Positions 36,984-43,187 of a stretch of DNA of 43,187 nt are shown here, one piece after another. The position numbers were made by a program, and so were the translations under genes. Origin of the DNA: Propionivibrio sp. (GTDB lineage: Bacteria; Pseudomonadota; Gammaproteobacteria; Burkholderiales; Rhodocyclaceae); contig NZ_JAGOIT010000019.1 of assembly GCF_017995515.1 (NCBI RefSeq), positions 1 through 43,187 on the forward strand, read 5' to 3'. Position 1 is the first letter of the stretch. Each line of letters opens with the position of its first letter. Under the pieces are notes generated by a model that worked only from the letters and a program-made list of their open reading frames with translations, was not told the origin of the DNA and searched no databases.

Positions 36984-38363
36984 TTACAGTTGGAAGATGG
37001 CTTCCCGGATGATTTCGGCGACCGACGGGTGCGGGAAGATGAATTCCTTGATGTCGTCGATCTTCATTTCAGACTCGATCAGCATCGCCGCCGAGGTGAT
37101 GATTTCGGACGCGTAGTTGCCGATGATGTGGCAGCCGATGAGGCGGTTCTTGGCAGTGTCGGCGATCACCTTGCAGATCCCGTCGCCGCCGGCGTTCTCG
37201 GCCATGTAGCGGCCGCTGTAGTTCATCGAGATGTTGGCCACCTTGAAGGCGATGCCCTTCGCGGCACAGGACTCTTCGGTTTCGCCGACCGTCCCGACTT
37301 CCGGGTTGGTGTAGATCACCGACGGTACAGCGTTGTAGCGCATCGCGTCCTTCTTGCCGGTCAGGTTGTTGATGACGACCTCGGATTCGCGATACGCCAC
37401 GTGCGCCAACATCCAGACGCCATTCACGTCGCCCGTCGCATAGACGCCGGGCACGTTGGTCTGGCCCTTCTCATCGACGACGATGCGGCCACGCTCGACG
37501 AGGACGCCGAGGTTTTCCAGGCCGAAACCGGTGGTCACGGCGCGACGGCCGATCGACAGCAGCACCTTGGCGGCCGGCACGGATTGTTTGGAGCGTTCAC
37601 CCTCGGCATTCTCGAATTCAACCGAGTTCGTCGTGATCGCGGTGACCTTGCTCTTGAGATGAAAGGTGATGCCCTTCTTCTCGTAGTTCTTCTGCAGGAT
37701 CGTGGAAATCTCGCGATCGGTCGGGCCGGCGATCTTGTCGAGCATTTCGATCACGGTGACCTTGGAACCGACCGAGTTGAAGTAGCTCGCCATTTCCAGG
37801 CCGATGACACCGCCGCCGACGACGACCAGCGACTCGGGAATCACGTCGACGTCGAGGATCTCGCGGTTGGTCATGACGAGGCCGGCTTCCAGACCTTCCT
37901 TGGCGCCGGGAATCGGCGGCACGATGGCTTCCGAGCCGGAGGCGATCAGCAGCTTCGACGACTGGTACTTCTCGCCGCCGACGGCCACGGTGATGACGTT
38001 GCCTTCGCGGCTGACGATTTCGCCGAAGCCATTGACGACCGTCACATGGTTGGCCTTGAGTTGCGCCTTGATGCCGGCGACCAGTGTCTTGACGACCTTG
38101 TCCTTGCGCGCGATGACCGCCTTCTGGTCGATCGCGGCGCCGGTCGCATTGGGAACAATGACGCCGTACTTGTCGCCGTGCTTGGCGTAGTCGAGGATTT
38201 TGGCGCTGTTCAGCAGTGCCTTAGACGGCACACAGCCTTCGTTGAGGCAGACGCCGCCAAGCGCGCGTTTTTCAATGAGCAGGGTCTTCAGCCCGGCATG
38301 GCCGGCGCGTTCCGCCGCCAAGTAACCGGCCGGACCGCCGCCCAATACGATGATGTCGTACAT
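36984..38363 (-). CDS. lpdA: Dihydrolipoyl dehydrogenase (E3)
   Basis: A 459-residue flavoprotein disulfide reductase that reoxidises the lipoyl group of E2 using NAD+. The FAD site GGGPAGYLAA is at residues 8-17 and the redox-active disulfide is C39/C44 in GGVCLNEGCVPSK. The second dinucleotide motif is VVGGGVIGLEMA and a C-terminal HPSVAE holds the His-Glu pair. Length is standard. It lies 21 bases downstream of E2 and 41 upstream of E1, so it is dedicated to this complex. Housekeeping copies for pyruvate and 2-oxoglutarate dehydrogenase would be elsewhere. Confidence 0.94.
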   Translation of the reverse strand: MYDIIVLGGGPAGYLAAERAGHAGLKTLLIEKRALGGVCLNEGCVPSKALLNSAKILDYAKHGDKYGVIVPNATGAAIDQKAVIARKDKVVKTLVAGIKAQLKANHVTVVNGFGEIVSREGNVITVAVGGEKYQSSKLLIASGSEAIVPPIPGAKEGLEAGLVMTNREILDVDVIPESLVVVGGGVIGLEMASYFNSVGSKVTVIEMLDKIAGPTDREISTILQKNYEKKGITFHLKSKVTAITTNSVEFENAEGERSKQSVPAAKVLLSIGRRAVTTGFGLENLGVLVERGRIVVDEKGQTNVPGVYATGDVNGVWMLAHVAYRESEVVINNLTGKKDAMRYNAVPSVIYTNPEVGTVGETEESCAAKGIAFKVANISMNYSGRYMAENAGGDGICKVIADTAKNRLIGCHIIGNYASEIITSAAMLIESEMKIDDIKEFIFPHPSVAEIIREAIFQL

Positions 38364-38384
38364 GATGTTCGTGATCCCTCGTTG

Positions 38385-39746
38385 TTATTTGAGCAGGAAC
38401 AGGGAGAAATTCTCGAGCGCCTTGGTCAGATCCTGCAGGAAACGCGCGGCCGGCGCGCCATCGACGGCACGGTGGTCGGCGGTCAGCGACAGGCTCATCG
38501 ACGGATACGGCACGGCGACGCCATTCACGTCGCGCACCTTGGTCGTCAGGCAGTTCACGCCGATGATCGCGGTCTGCGGCGGGTTGATGACCGGGGTGAA
38601 GGACTCGATGCCGAGCGAACCGAGGTTGGTGACGGTGATCGAGCCGTCCTTCAGCTGATCCGGCGAGATCGTGCCCTTCTGGCAGGCAGCCGCCTTGTCC
38701 TTGGCCTGGCGCGAGATTTCCGCGATCGATAAACGGTCAGAGTTGAAGATCGTCGGGACCATCAGGCCGCGCGGCGTATCGACGGCCATGCCGAGGTTCA
38801 CCGTGTTGAAGAACACCATGTGGTCGTCCATGTAATGCGCGTTGCACATCTTGTGGTTCAGGGACACACGCGAGACGACGTAGAGAATGATGTCGTTGAT
38901 GGTGATGCTGTCCGGCAGGCCAAGCTTTTCGGTCAGGCCGGCGTCCTTGGCCTTCTTGACCTTGGCGCGGAAAGCGAGGATGTCGGTGGCGTCGAAGCTC
39001 ATGTTGTAGGTGAGCTGCGCCATCGTCGACAGCGAATTCACCATCGACTTGGCGATGAGCTTGCGGATGTTGCTGTGCTTTTCGGTGGTGGTATCGAAGA
39101 CTGGGGTGACCGGTGCTGCCGTGGCAACTGCGGCGGCGGCTGCTGGTACAGCGCCGAGGTCGGCCGTCGAAACACGGCCGCCGATGCCGCTGCCGACCGT
39201 ACCGGCGGCGAAGTCGCTGCCGACGGCGCCGGTGGCGAACTTGCCTTCGTCGATCAGCTTGAAGATGTCACGCTCGATGACGCGGCCCTTGGGACCGGTC
39301 GGCTCAACCTGGCGCAGATCGACCGTGTGCTTCTCGGCCGTCGCTTTGGCGCGCGGCGAGATCCCGGCGATGGTCGCGGCCGGCGCCGCAACGGCGGCGG
39401 CAACGGGCACTGCGGCGGCTGGAGCGTCCACCGGAGCAGCGGCAGCAGGCGCAGCTTCCGCCGGCGCGGCCGACGCACCACGCGGATCGAACGCGCCGAA
39501 ATCCTCGCCCTTCTGCCCGATGACGCAGACGTTGGTCAGGCAGGGCACATCGTCGTTTTCCTCAAAGAAAATGGCGAGCACCTCGCCATCCACTTTCGCC
39601 GCTTCATCAAAGGCGGCCTTGTCCGTTTCGTACGTAAACAGGTCTTCGCCAACCGAGACCTTGTCGCCAACCTTCTTGTACCACTTGCCGATGATGCAGC
39701 TTTCCACCGACTGCCCCTGCCGCGGCATGATTACGGGCGTTGCCAT
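38385..39746 (-). CDS. Dihydrolipoyl acyltransferase (E2)
   Basis: A 453-residue E2 core protein. One N-terminal lipoyl domain carries the lipoylated lysine K43 in YETDKAAFDE. An Ala/Pro-rich linker follows, then a peripheral-subunit-binding domain (ISPRAKATAEKHTVDLRQVEPTGPKGRVIERDI). After a second Ala-rich linker comes the catalytic acyltransferase domain, with active-site DHRAVDGAPAARFL near the C-terminus. It transfers the acyl group from E1 to CoA. First gene of the module, preceded by AGGAGAG. The acyl group cannot be deduced; the core is not obviously pyruvate-specific. Confidence 0.92.
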   Translation of the reverse strand: MATPVIMPRQGQSVESCIIGKWYKKVGDKVSVGEDLFTYETDKAAFDEAAKVDGEVLAIFFEENDDVPCLTNVCVIGQKGEDFGAFDPRGASAAPAEAAPAAAAPVDAPAAAVPVAAAVAAPAATIAGISPRAKATAEKHTVDLRQVEPTGPKGRVIERDIFKLIDEGKFATGAVGSDFAAGTVGSGIGGRVSTADLGAVPAAAAAVATAAPVTPVFDTTTEKHSNIRKLIAKSMVNSLSTMAQLTYNMSFDATDILAFRAKVKKAKDAGLTEKLGLPDSITINDIILYVVSRVSLNHKMCNAHYMDDHMVFFNTVNLGMAVDTPRGLMVPTIFNSDRLSIAEISRQAKDKAAACQKGTISPDQLKDGSITVTNLGSLGIESFTPVINPPQTAIIGVNCLTTKVRDVNGVAVPYPSMSLSLTADHRAVDGAPAARFLQDLTKALENFSLFLLK

Positions 39747-39790
39747 CCGATTCTCTCCTGATGATGTTTAGCGTGTAACTGTTGAACAAC

Positions 39791-39813
39791 CATGAGTCCT
39801 GACTCCACTCATG
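39791..39813. promoter_or_regulatory. Inverted repeat upstream of the E2 gene, candidate operator
   Basis: CATGAGT (39791-39797) and ACTCATG (39807-39813) form perfect 7-bp arms around nine bases, 45 bases upstream of the E2 start. Further upstream on the minus strand, a TTGAAA at about 39925 could be a -35 element. The 306-base stretch 39747-40052 otherwise shows no gene and probably holds the promoter of the polyol module. Confidence 0.42.
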
Positions 39814-40052
39814 CGCACTCGATCAATATCGTCCTCTTCCGTTTGTGGCTTCTGCTTTTCTGTCCGATCTACCTGAGCGCCGAGCGTAACACTCACACCA
39901 CGGCGCCATTCTGTCCAATGAACTTTTTTCAACCACCCGATTCCTGGCCGGAATACCCACGCCGGCAAACGAGATCACGGAGCTACGGGTTGATAGGGCA
40001 ATTCTAAGGCGCGACGCGACAACAGTCCTTATCTGAACGGCCAGATGATTTA

Positions 40053-40592
40053 TCAGAGTGGCGAAATGCTTCTACGCTCGTCAATCAGCGATGACATCAA
40101 GGCAACGACCTCGTTCGTATCAAACTCGGCTTGAACACGCATCGCGCTGAGCTCGGTCAGTGAAGAATTCGCCCCCACGGTCAACTGACTGACAATCGCG
40201 TCGTCATTGTCGCCGTCGGCCAGCGACACTTGCAACGCGTCGCCGCGACGTAATGTCTCAAGAAACTACTCCACGATAGCGCCCACCATCGGCAAAATCA
40301 TTCGCGATTGCCAGTCACGGCACTGTTGCACGACGACCATAAACTGGAGCCTATGGCCCGTGCCAAGCGGCAGCAGCTGCGTGTGAATCGCGTCTGTAGC
40401 GCAACACCTGAACATTGCCGGATGCGCCGTCCCACAGAGAAACCAGCCGGTCACTCTCGCATCCCTGCTAAGGCCAGCGCTTTGCGCTTGAGCAGTCTCG
40501 TCCGGTGACATCAAACGCCCGCCCCAAAGCCGCTTTTCTTGAGTCGCCCGAAGAAGGGTTTCAATCACGCCACGCTCCGTTTTGTCTTGCAT
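40053..40592 (-). pseudogene. Unrecognised gene interrupted by an in-frame TAG codon
   Basis: A good ribosome-binding site (AGGAGG, five bases from the ATG at 40592) starts a frame MQDKTERGVIETLLRATQEKRLW. It runs to a TAG at 40266-40268 and then continues in the same frame for 71 more codons (FLETLRRGDALQVSLADGDNDDAIV...) to a stop at 40053. The composition on both sides is protein-like, so this is probably one gene of about 179 codons broken by a nonsense mutation, CAG to TAG being the simplest explanation. No family was recognised. Its 5' end abuts a truncated relE on the opposite strand. Confidence 0.5.
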
Positions 40593-40610
40593 AAGTTCCT
40601 CCTGGATTTC

Positions 40611-40871
40611 GAGTGGAATGCACTTGATGGCAGTGTCAAAAGCGTGCTGCGCAAGTTGCTCAAGAAGCGCCTGGAACAACCCCATGTTCCCGGTGCCGAG
40701 TTGCATGGGGCGCTGCGCGATTGCTACAAGATCAAATTGCTCAAACAGGGCTATCGCCTGGTCTACCAGGTGGAAGACGATGTGCTCGTGGTCTTGGTGT
40801 TGGCCGTAGCTAAACGCGAAGACCAGGCCGTGTATCGATCCGCCATCGAACGCTTGCTGTCCGATAAATAA
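40611..40871 (+). pseudogene. RelE/ParE-family toxin, 5'-truncated
   Basis: About 86 codons match the RelE toxin family from EWNALDGSVKSVLRKLLKKRLEQP through DCYKIKLLKQGYRLVYQVEDDVLVVLVLAVAKRE to the C-terminus. The normal first residues (M-x-Y-x-L-x-F...ALK) are replaced by unrelated sequence shared with the start of the opposite-strand gene, and no good start codon remains. No relB-type antitoxin gene was found upstream. RelE toxins cleave mRNA in the ribosome; this copy is probably dead. Confidence 0.8.
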
Positions 40872-40877
40872 TCGAAA

Positions 40878-40905
40878 CCCGCCGAGCGTTGCCGCCGGGC
40901 GGGTG
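40878..40905 (+). terminator. Hairpin after the relE remnant
   Basis: ACCCGCC (40878-40884) pairs with GGCGGGT (40899-40905), seven bases after the relE stop. The downstream sequence GAAAAATATT is A-rich rather than T-rich, so this is a weak candidate. Confidence 0.4.
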
Positions 40906-41136
40906 AAAAATATTCAGAGAAGGTCCCTGTCAGGGACGGTGGTAACCACAGGCCGGTAACCTGGCTGTCAATACCGGAAATTCACCTACGGCCAGTCGCT
41001 CGCTGACGCCTGCGGCTACACAAACTTAAGGCGCCTCAACCAGCGCTTTCGCGAGGAACTGGACGTTACGCAAACCCTTTTCCGGCAGGCTGAAGGAGTG
41101 GTCAGCCCCGGCCTTTGCCGAGGCCGCGGATCGCTC

Positions 41137-41580
41137 TCAGCGGAAAACAAGCACCGGTATCTTTGAATGTGTGAGCACCTTGTGCGTTTCGCTGCCGAGC
41201 ACCAAGGCATCAATACCGCGCCGGCCGTGCGATGCCATGAAGATCAGGTCGCAGTTGTCCTTGGCCGCTTGGTCGATGATCGCCTGATAGATATGCTCGT
41301 GCGTCACAGAGGTCTTGGTGCACTCGACGCCCTCTTCCTGGCAGATACCGGTGACGAAATCGAGAGCTTCCTGCGCCTCTTTTTCCGAGAACTCTTCGAA
41401 CGCCGATGGTTCGGGCAGATTGACCCAGATGACGTGGCTCCAATAGTGTGCTGGCGGCGGCAACTTGACGTACAGGGCAGAGATCTTCGCCCCGTTGTCC
41501 TTGGCGACTGAAACGGCTTTGCGAACGGCGTCCCGAGAGAACAGGGAGCCATCAGTCGGAACGAGAATGCGCTTGAACAT
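41137..41580 (-). CDS. Universal stress protein, UspA family
   Basis: A 147-residue single-domain USP. It starts MFKRILVPTDGSLFSRDAV and ends with the nucleotide-binding signature MASHGRRGIDALVLGSETHKVLTHSKIPVLVFR. This signature largely fits the ATP-binding G-x2-G-x9-G(S/T) pattern, with Ala in place of the first Gly. Such proteins are induced by starvation, low oxygen or other stress. AAGGAG precedes the start. A palindrome overlapping the predicted promoter suggests repression by a dimeric regulator. Confidence 0.92.
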   Translation of the reverse strand: MFKRILVPTDGSLFSRDAVRKAVSVAKDNGAKISALYVKLPPPAHYWSHVIWVNLPEPSAFEEFSEKEAQEALDFVTGICQEEGVECTKTSVTHEHIYQAIIDQAAKDNCDLIFMASHGRRGIDALVLGSETHKVLTHSKIPVLVFR

Positions 41581-41602
41581 GATCGACTCCTTCTTTTTGT
41601 TG

Positions 41603-41645
41603 TGAAAGCACTTTCAATATAGTTTTCAGTGTTGCAAAAGTACAA
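41603..41645 (-). promoter_or_regulatory. Predicted uspA promoter with overlapping palindromic operator
   Basis: On the minus strand a -35-like TTGTAC (41640-41645) and -10-like TATATT (41616-41621) are separated by 18 bases. The palindrome TGAAAG-TG-CTTTCA (41603-41616) starts at the -10 box and covers the likely transcription start, a classic repressor position. The TGAAAG...CTTTCA form resembles operators of LacI-family proteins. Confidence 0.5.
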
Positions 41646-41947
41646 CTGAAACAAGGACATCAGTCGATTTCGCCGGGAGCCGCGTCAGGCAAACGATGCG
41701 GTCGGTTCGGGTCAGCGTCGGGCTTGTCATCCGGCGGTGAAAACATGGACAAAATCGCTCAGTTGGCGATTTTCCGGACGCGACGACCGATTCGTCTATT
41801 GACGGTGTCGACAGACGCTGCGATACCATTGGTTGGCTACCGCCGGAGCAGGACAATCCGGTTGGCGGCAAGCCTGCGATCCACCCCGAGCCATGCACGG
41901 GCGAGCGCGTTTTCCCGGACTGACCGTATCAACACAGTGTCACCGTC
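41646..41947. other. Region without a recognised gene
   Basis: Between the uspA promoter and the small membrane-protein gene, no frame shows a recognisable protein, RNA or strong repeat. It may contain the promoter of the downstream gene. Confidence 0.4.
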
Positions 41948-42307
41948 ATGCTGAACATGTTCATCGTCGACAGTCTTGTCTGCCAGCTGGTTTCCTGGCC
42001 CTTCGCCATCAACGGTTGCTCCTGGCAACAGTGGATGCCGGTGGTCGCGGGATACGTTACAGCACTTGCTTTCCGAGTCATGGGGGTCGGCCGGCTTGTC
42101 ACCTTTCTCGGCGGCACCGGCGCGTTCTATCTGCTCGCAATCTCGCTGGCGCTGATTTCGCCGCCACAGACGGATGGCGAGGAGAGCTGGTTTCTCGTCG
42201 GTTGCCTCTTCCTTTTCCCCATCGCCAGCGTCATCTCGCTCGCAGGGCTGCTTTGCGGCGATGTGTTCCGGATTTTCCGCAAGCGCGCACGGAGTCATCA
42301 CGCGTAG
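41948..42307 (+). CDS. Small integral membrane protein of unknown function
   Basis: A 119-residue hydrophobic protein with about three membrane segments (residues roughly 27-45, 50-72 and 80-107) and a basic tail RIFRKRARSHHA that is probably cytoplasmic. I do not recognise a family. The start ATG has no strong ribosome-binding site. The stop is followed within six bases by the AAACCAGCAATAG repeats, so the C-terminus could be affected by the repeat insertion. A gene is likely from composition, but this is not certain. Confidence 0.5.
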   Translation: MLNMFIVDSLVCQLVSWPFAINGCSWQQWMPVVAGYVTALAFRVMGVGRLVTFLGGTGAFYLLAISLALISPPQTDGEESWFLVGCLFLFPIASVISLAGLLCGDVFRIFRKRARSHHA

Positions 42308-42312
42308 CTTCC

Positions 42313-42383
42313 AAACCAGCAATAGCAAACCAGCAATAGGGGACAAACCAGCAATAGCAGCAATAGGGGACAGACCACGTTTT
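42313..42383 (+). repeat. Direct repeats plus third copy of the RAYT-associated 18-mer
   Basis: AAACCAGCAATAG occurs three times (42313-42325, 42327-42339, 42345-42357) with a partial fourth copy, CAGCAATAG (42358-42366). The array then runs into GGGGACAGACCACGTTTT at 42366-42383. This 18-mer is identical to the inverted repeats that bound the transposase scar at 6898-7175. The array sits between a membrane-protein gene and the broken end of a GNAT toxin gene. Confidence 0.85.
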
Positions 42384-42410
42384 ATCCCGATCTACCATTC
42401 CATCACCTTT

Positions 42411-42872
42411 TTGATCTGCGTTGGCCGGTGACGGCACAAAGCCGTAATGGCTGTAGAACTGGCGGGCCCCTTCGTTGATGGCGTGTACCAGTAAGGCACG
42501 TACGCCGATACTTTGCGCCACCGACACGGCGCGCTGCAAAGCATCTTTGAGCAATGCACCGCCGATTTGCTGGCCCTGCAAACGCTGGTCGACCGCCAAG
42601 CGGGCCAGCACCATGACCGGCACGGGATCGGGCATGTTGCGACGAATGCTGCCCGGGGACTCCTGGTGCGAGACCGCACCGGCTGCCAAAGCGTAGTAGG
42701 CCAGAACCTGGCCCGATTCGTTGGCCACCACAAAGGTGCGGCTCGCACCAGTGGCTTGGTTGACCAATGCGCGGCGTCGCAACCACTCATCGAGCGACGG
42801 CTCCCAGCAAGAAAAATCCTCGAGTCGGTGCTCAGCCACCAAAGGCTGTGGTGGCAAAAGCGTCTGGCTCAT
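42411..42872 (-). pseudogene. GNAT-family acetyltransferase toxin (TacT-like), 3' end replaced by repeat
   Basis: Residues 1-154 are a typical TacT/AtaT-type toxin, which blocks translation by acetylating aminoacyl-tRNA. It starts LLPPQPLVAEHRLEDFSCWEPSLDEWLRRRA, has an acetyl-CoA motif QQIGGA at about 101-106 and the conserved Y140 in FYSHYGF. Relatives end in a short strand soon after GF-x-x-SP. Here SPANADQ is followed by sequence from the repeat array, and the frame runs on to 42231, so the last strand is lost. The ATG overlaps the antitoxin stop (ATGA), which fixes the start. Confidence 0.82.
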
Positions 42873-43066
42873 GCGGGGGGTGTCTCCCAAACGGGTTTCA
42901 CGGCCATGAGTCGTTCAAGACCCGGATTGGGTTTAGGCGGGGCATCGAGCAGCGCCACGAACTGTTCGAATTTGTCCGCGTCCAGTTTGAAAAAAACCTG
43001 GTCGAGCAGCACCGCTTGGGCACGCTCACACGCGGCCTCCAGCATGAAGTCCGAGCGGTTTTTGCG
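42869..43066 (-). pseudogene. DUF1778 (TacA-like) antitoxin, only the C-terminal part recognisable
   Basis: The frame reads RKNRSDFMLEAACERAQAVLLDQ, then FFKLDADKFEQFVALLDAPPKPNPGLERLM, ending WETPPA with a stop that overlaps the toxin start. This is the C-terminal, toxin-neutralising half of DUF1778 antitoxins. Upstream the same frame stays open to the window edge but has no ATG, GTG or TTG and no ribbon-helix-helix sequence. The DNA-binding half is therefore missing or frameshifted. From 43067 to 43187 nothing else is recognised. Confidence 0.72.
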
Positions 43067-43187
43067 GTGGTCCCGGTCGTTTGGACAGTCACCGGGGAGG
43101 AATAAGCTAAGGCCGGTGCCGGGGATTTGGTTTTGACTTTCCCGGATTTTATATCGATTGGATTGAGCGCTGTGGAGCTTGTGGGCA

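Noticed and set aside
34465..39746. E1/E2/E3 as the housekeeping pyruvate dehydrogenase
   Set aside because: Most betaproteobacteria use a homodimeric AceE-type E1 for pyruvate; this fused alpha-beta E1 sits in a sugar cluster with a dedicated E3, so a specialised role is more likely.
40308..40508. A possible relB antitoxin upstream of the relE remnant
   Set aside because: The plus-strand frame has no RelB-like sequence and overlaps the better supported minus-strand gene.
42313..42366. Possible CRISPR-like array of short repeats
   Set aside because: The units are only 13 bases with spacers of 1-5 bases, far from CRISPR geometry, and no cas genes are present.

Overview
The window looks like a chromosomal segment of a GC-rich betaproteobacterium, most likely near the Rhodocyclales (Accumulibacter/Propionivibrio/Dechloromonas-like). 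This is inference from gene content: a nadE-glnB pair, an ArgP-type LysR regulator, a glnS-pyrF pair, a degenerate group II intron, and REP-associated transposase debris. No rRNA, tRNA or CRISPR array was seen.

Layout. (1) 1-14.4 kb is mostly housekeeping: the 5' end of a sodium:alanine-type symporter divergent from an ArgP-like regulator; class III fructose-1,6-bisphosphatase; a decayed group II intron immediately behind the glnB terminator; glnB and nadE; a transposase scar that reaches into the start of a uridine-kinase-like gene; a GGCT-fold protein; rarD; a PAS histidine kinase whose H-box histidine codon is Asn; glnS, pyrF and an AEC permease. (2) 14.4-26.9 kb is a sugar/cyclitol uptake and oxidation module on the minus strand: ATPase, permease, binding protein, IolG-like inositol 2-dehydrogenase, two TIM-barrel isomerase/epimerases, an ABM-fold protein, a second binding protein and a LacI regulator. 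A second, divergent LacI paralogue lies upstream. A broken tyrosine-recombinase gene sits between the two epimerases. (3) 27.6-39.7 kb is a second minus-strand module. In transcription order it holds E2, E3 and a fused E1 of a lipoate/thiamine 2-oxoacid dehydrogenase-like complex, a PHP-family protein, a class II aldolase fused to a sorbitol-6-phosphate-dehydrogenase-like SDR, a SorE-like zinc dehydrogenase, a stand-alone SIS isomerase and a third LacI-type regulator. (4) 39.8-43.2 kb is a boundary with decaying toxin-antitoxin genes (relE, GNAT toxin/DUF1778 antitoxin), a uspA gene, a small membrane protein and repeats that match the transposase scar at 6.9 kb.

How the parts may work together. 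Module 2 should import a cyclitol or sugar and oxidise it with IolG. None of the canonical later inositol genes (iolD, iolB, iolC, iolJ, iolA) is in the window. Module 3 has the types of enzyme needed to interconvert, cleave and oxidatively acylate a carbon chain: polyol/ketose oxidoreductase, sugar isomerase, aldolase with attached dehydrogenase, phosphoesterase-like protein, and a TPP/lipoate complex. It has no kinase or PTS. It may encode a little-described polyol or cyclitol pathway, and this is the most interesting part of the window. Joining modules 2 and 3 into one route is a hypothesis based only on neighbourhood and shared LacI-type control.
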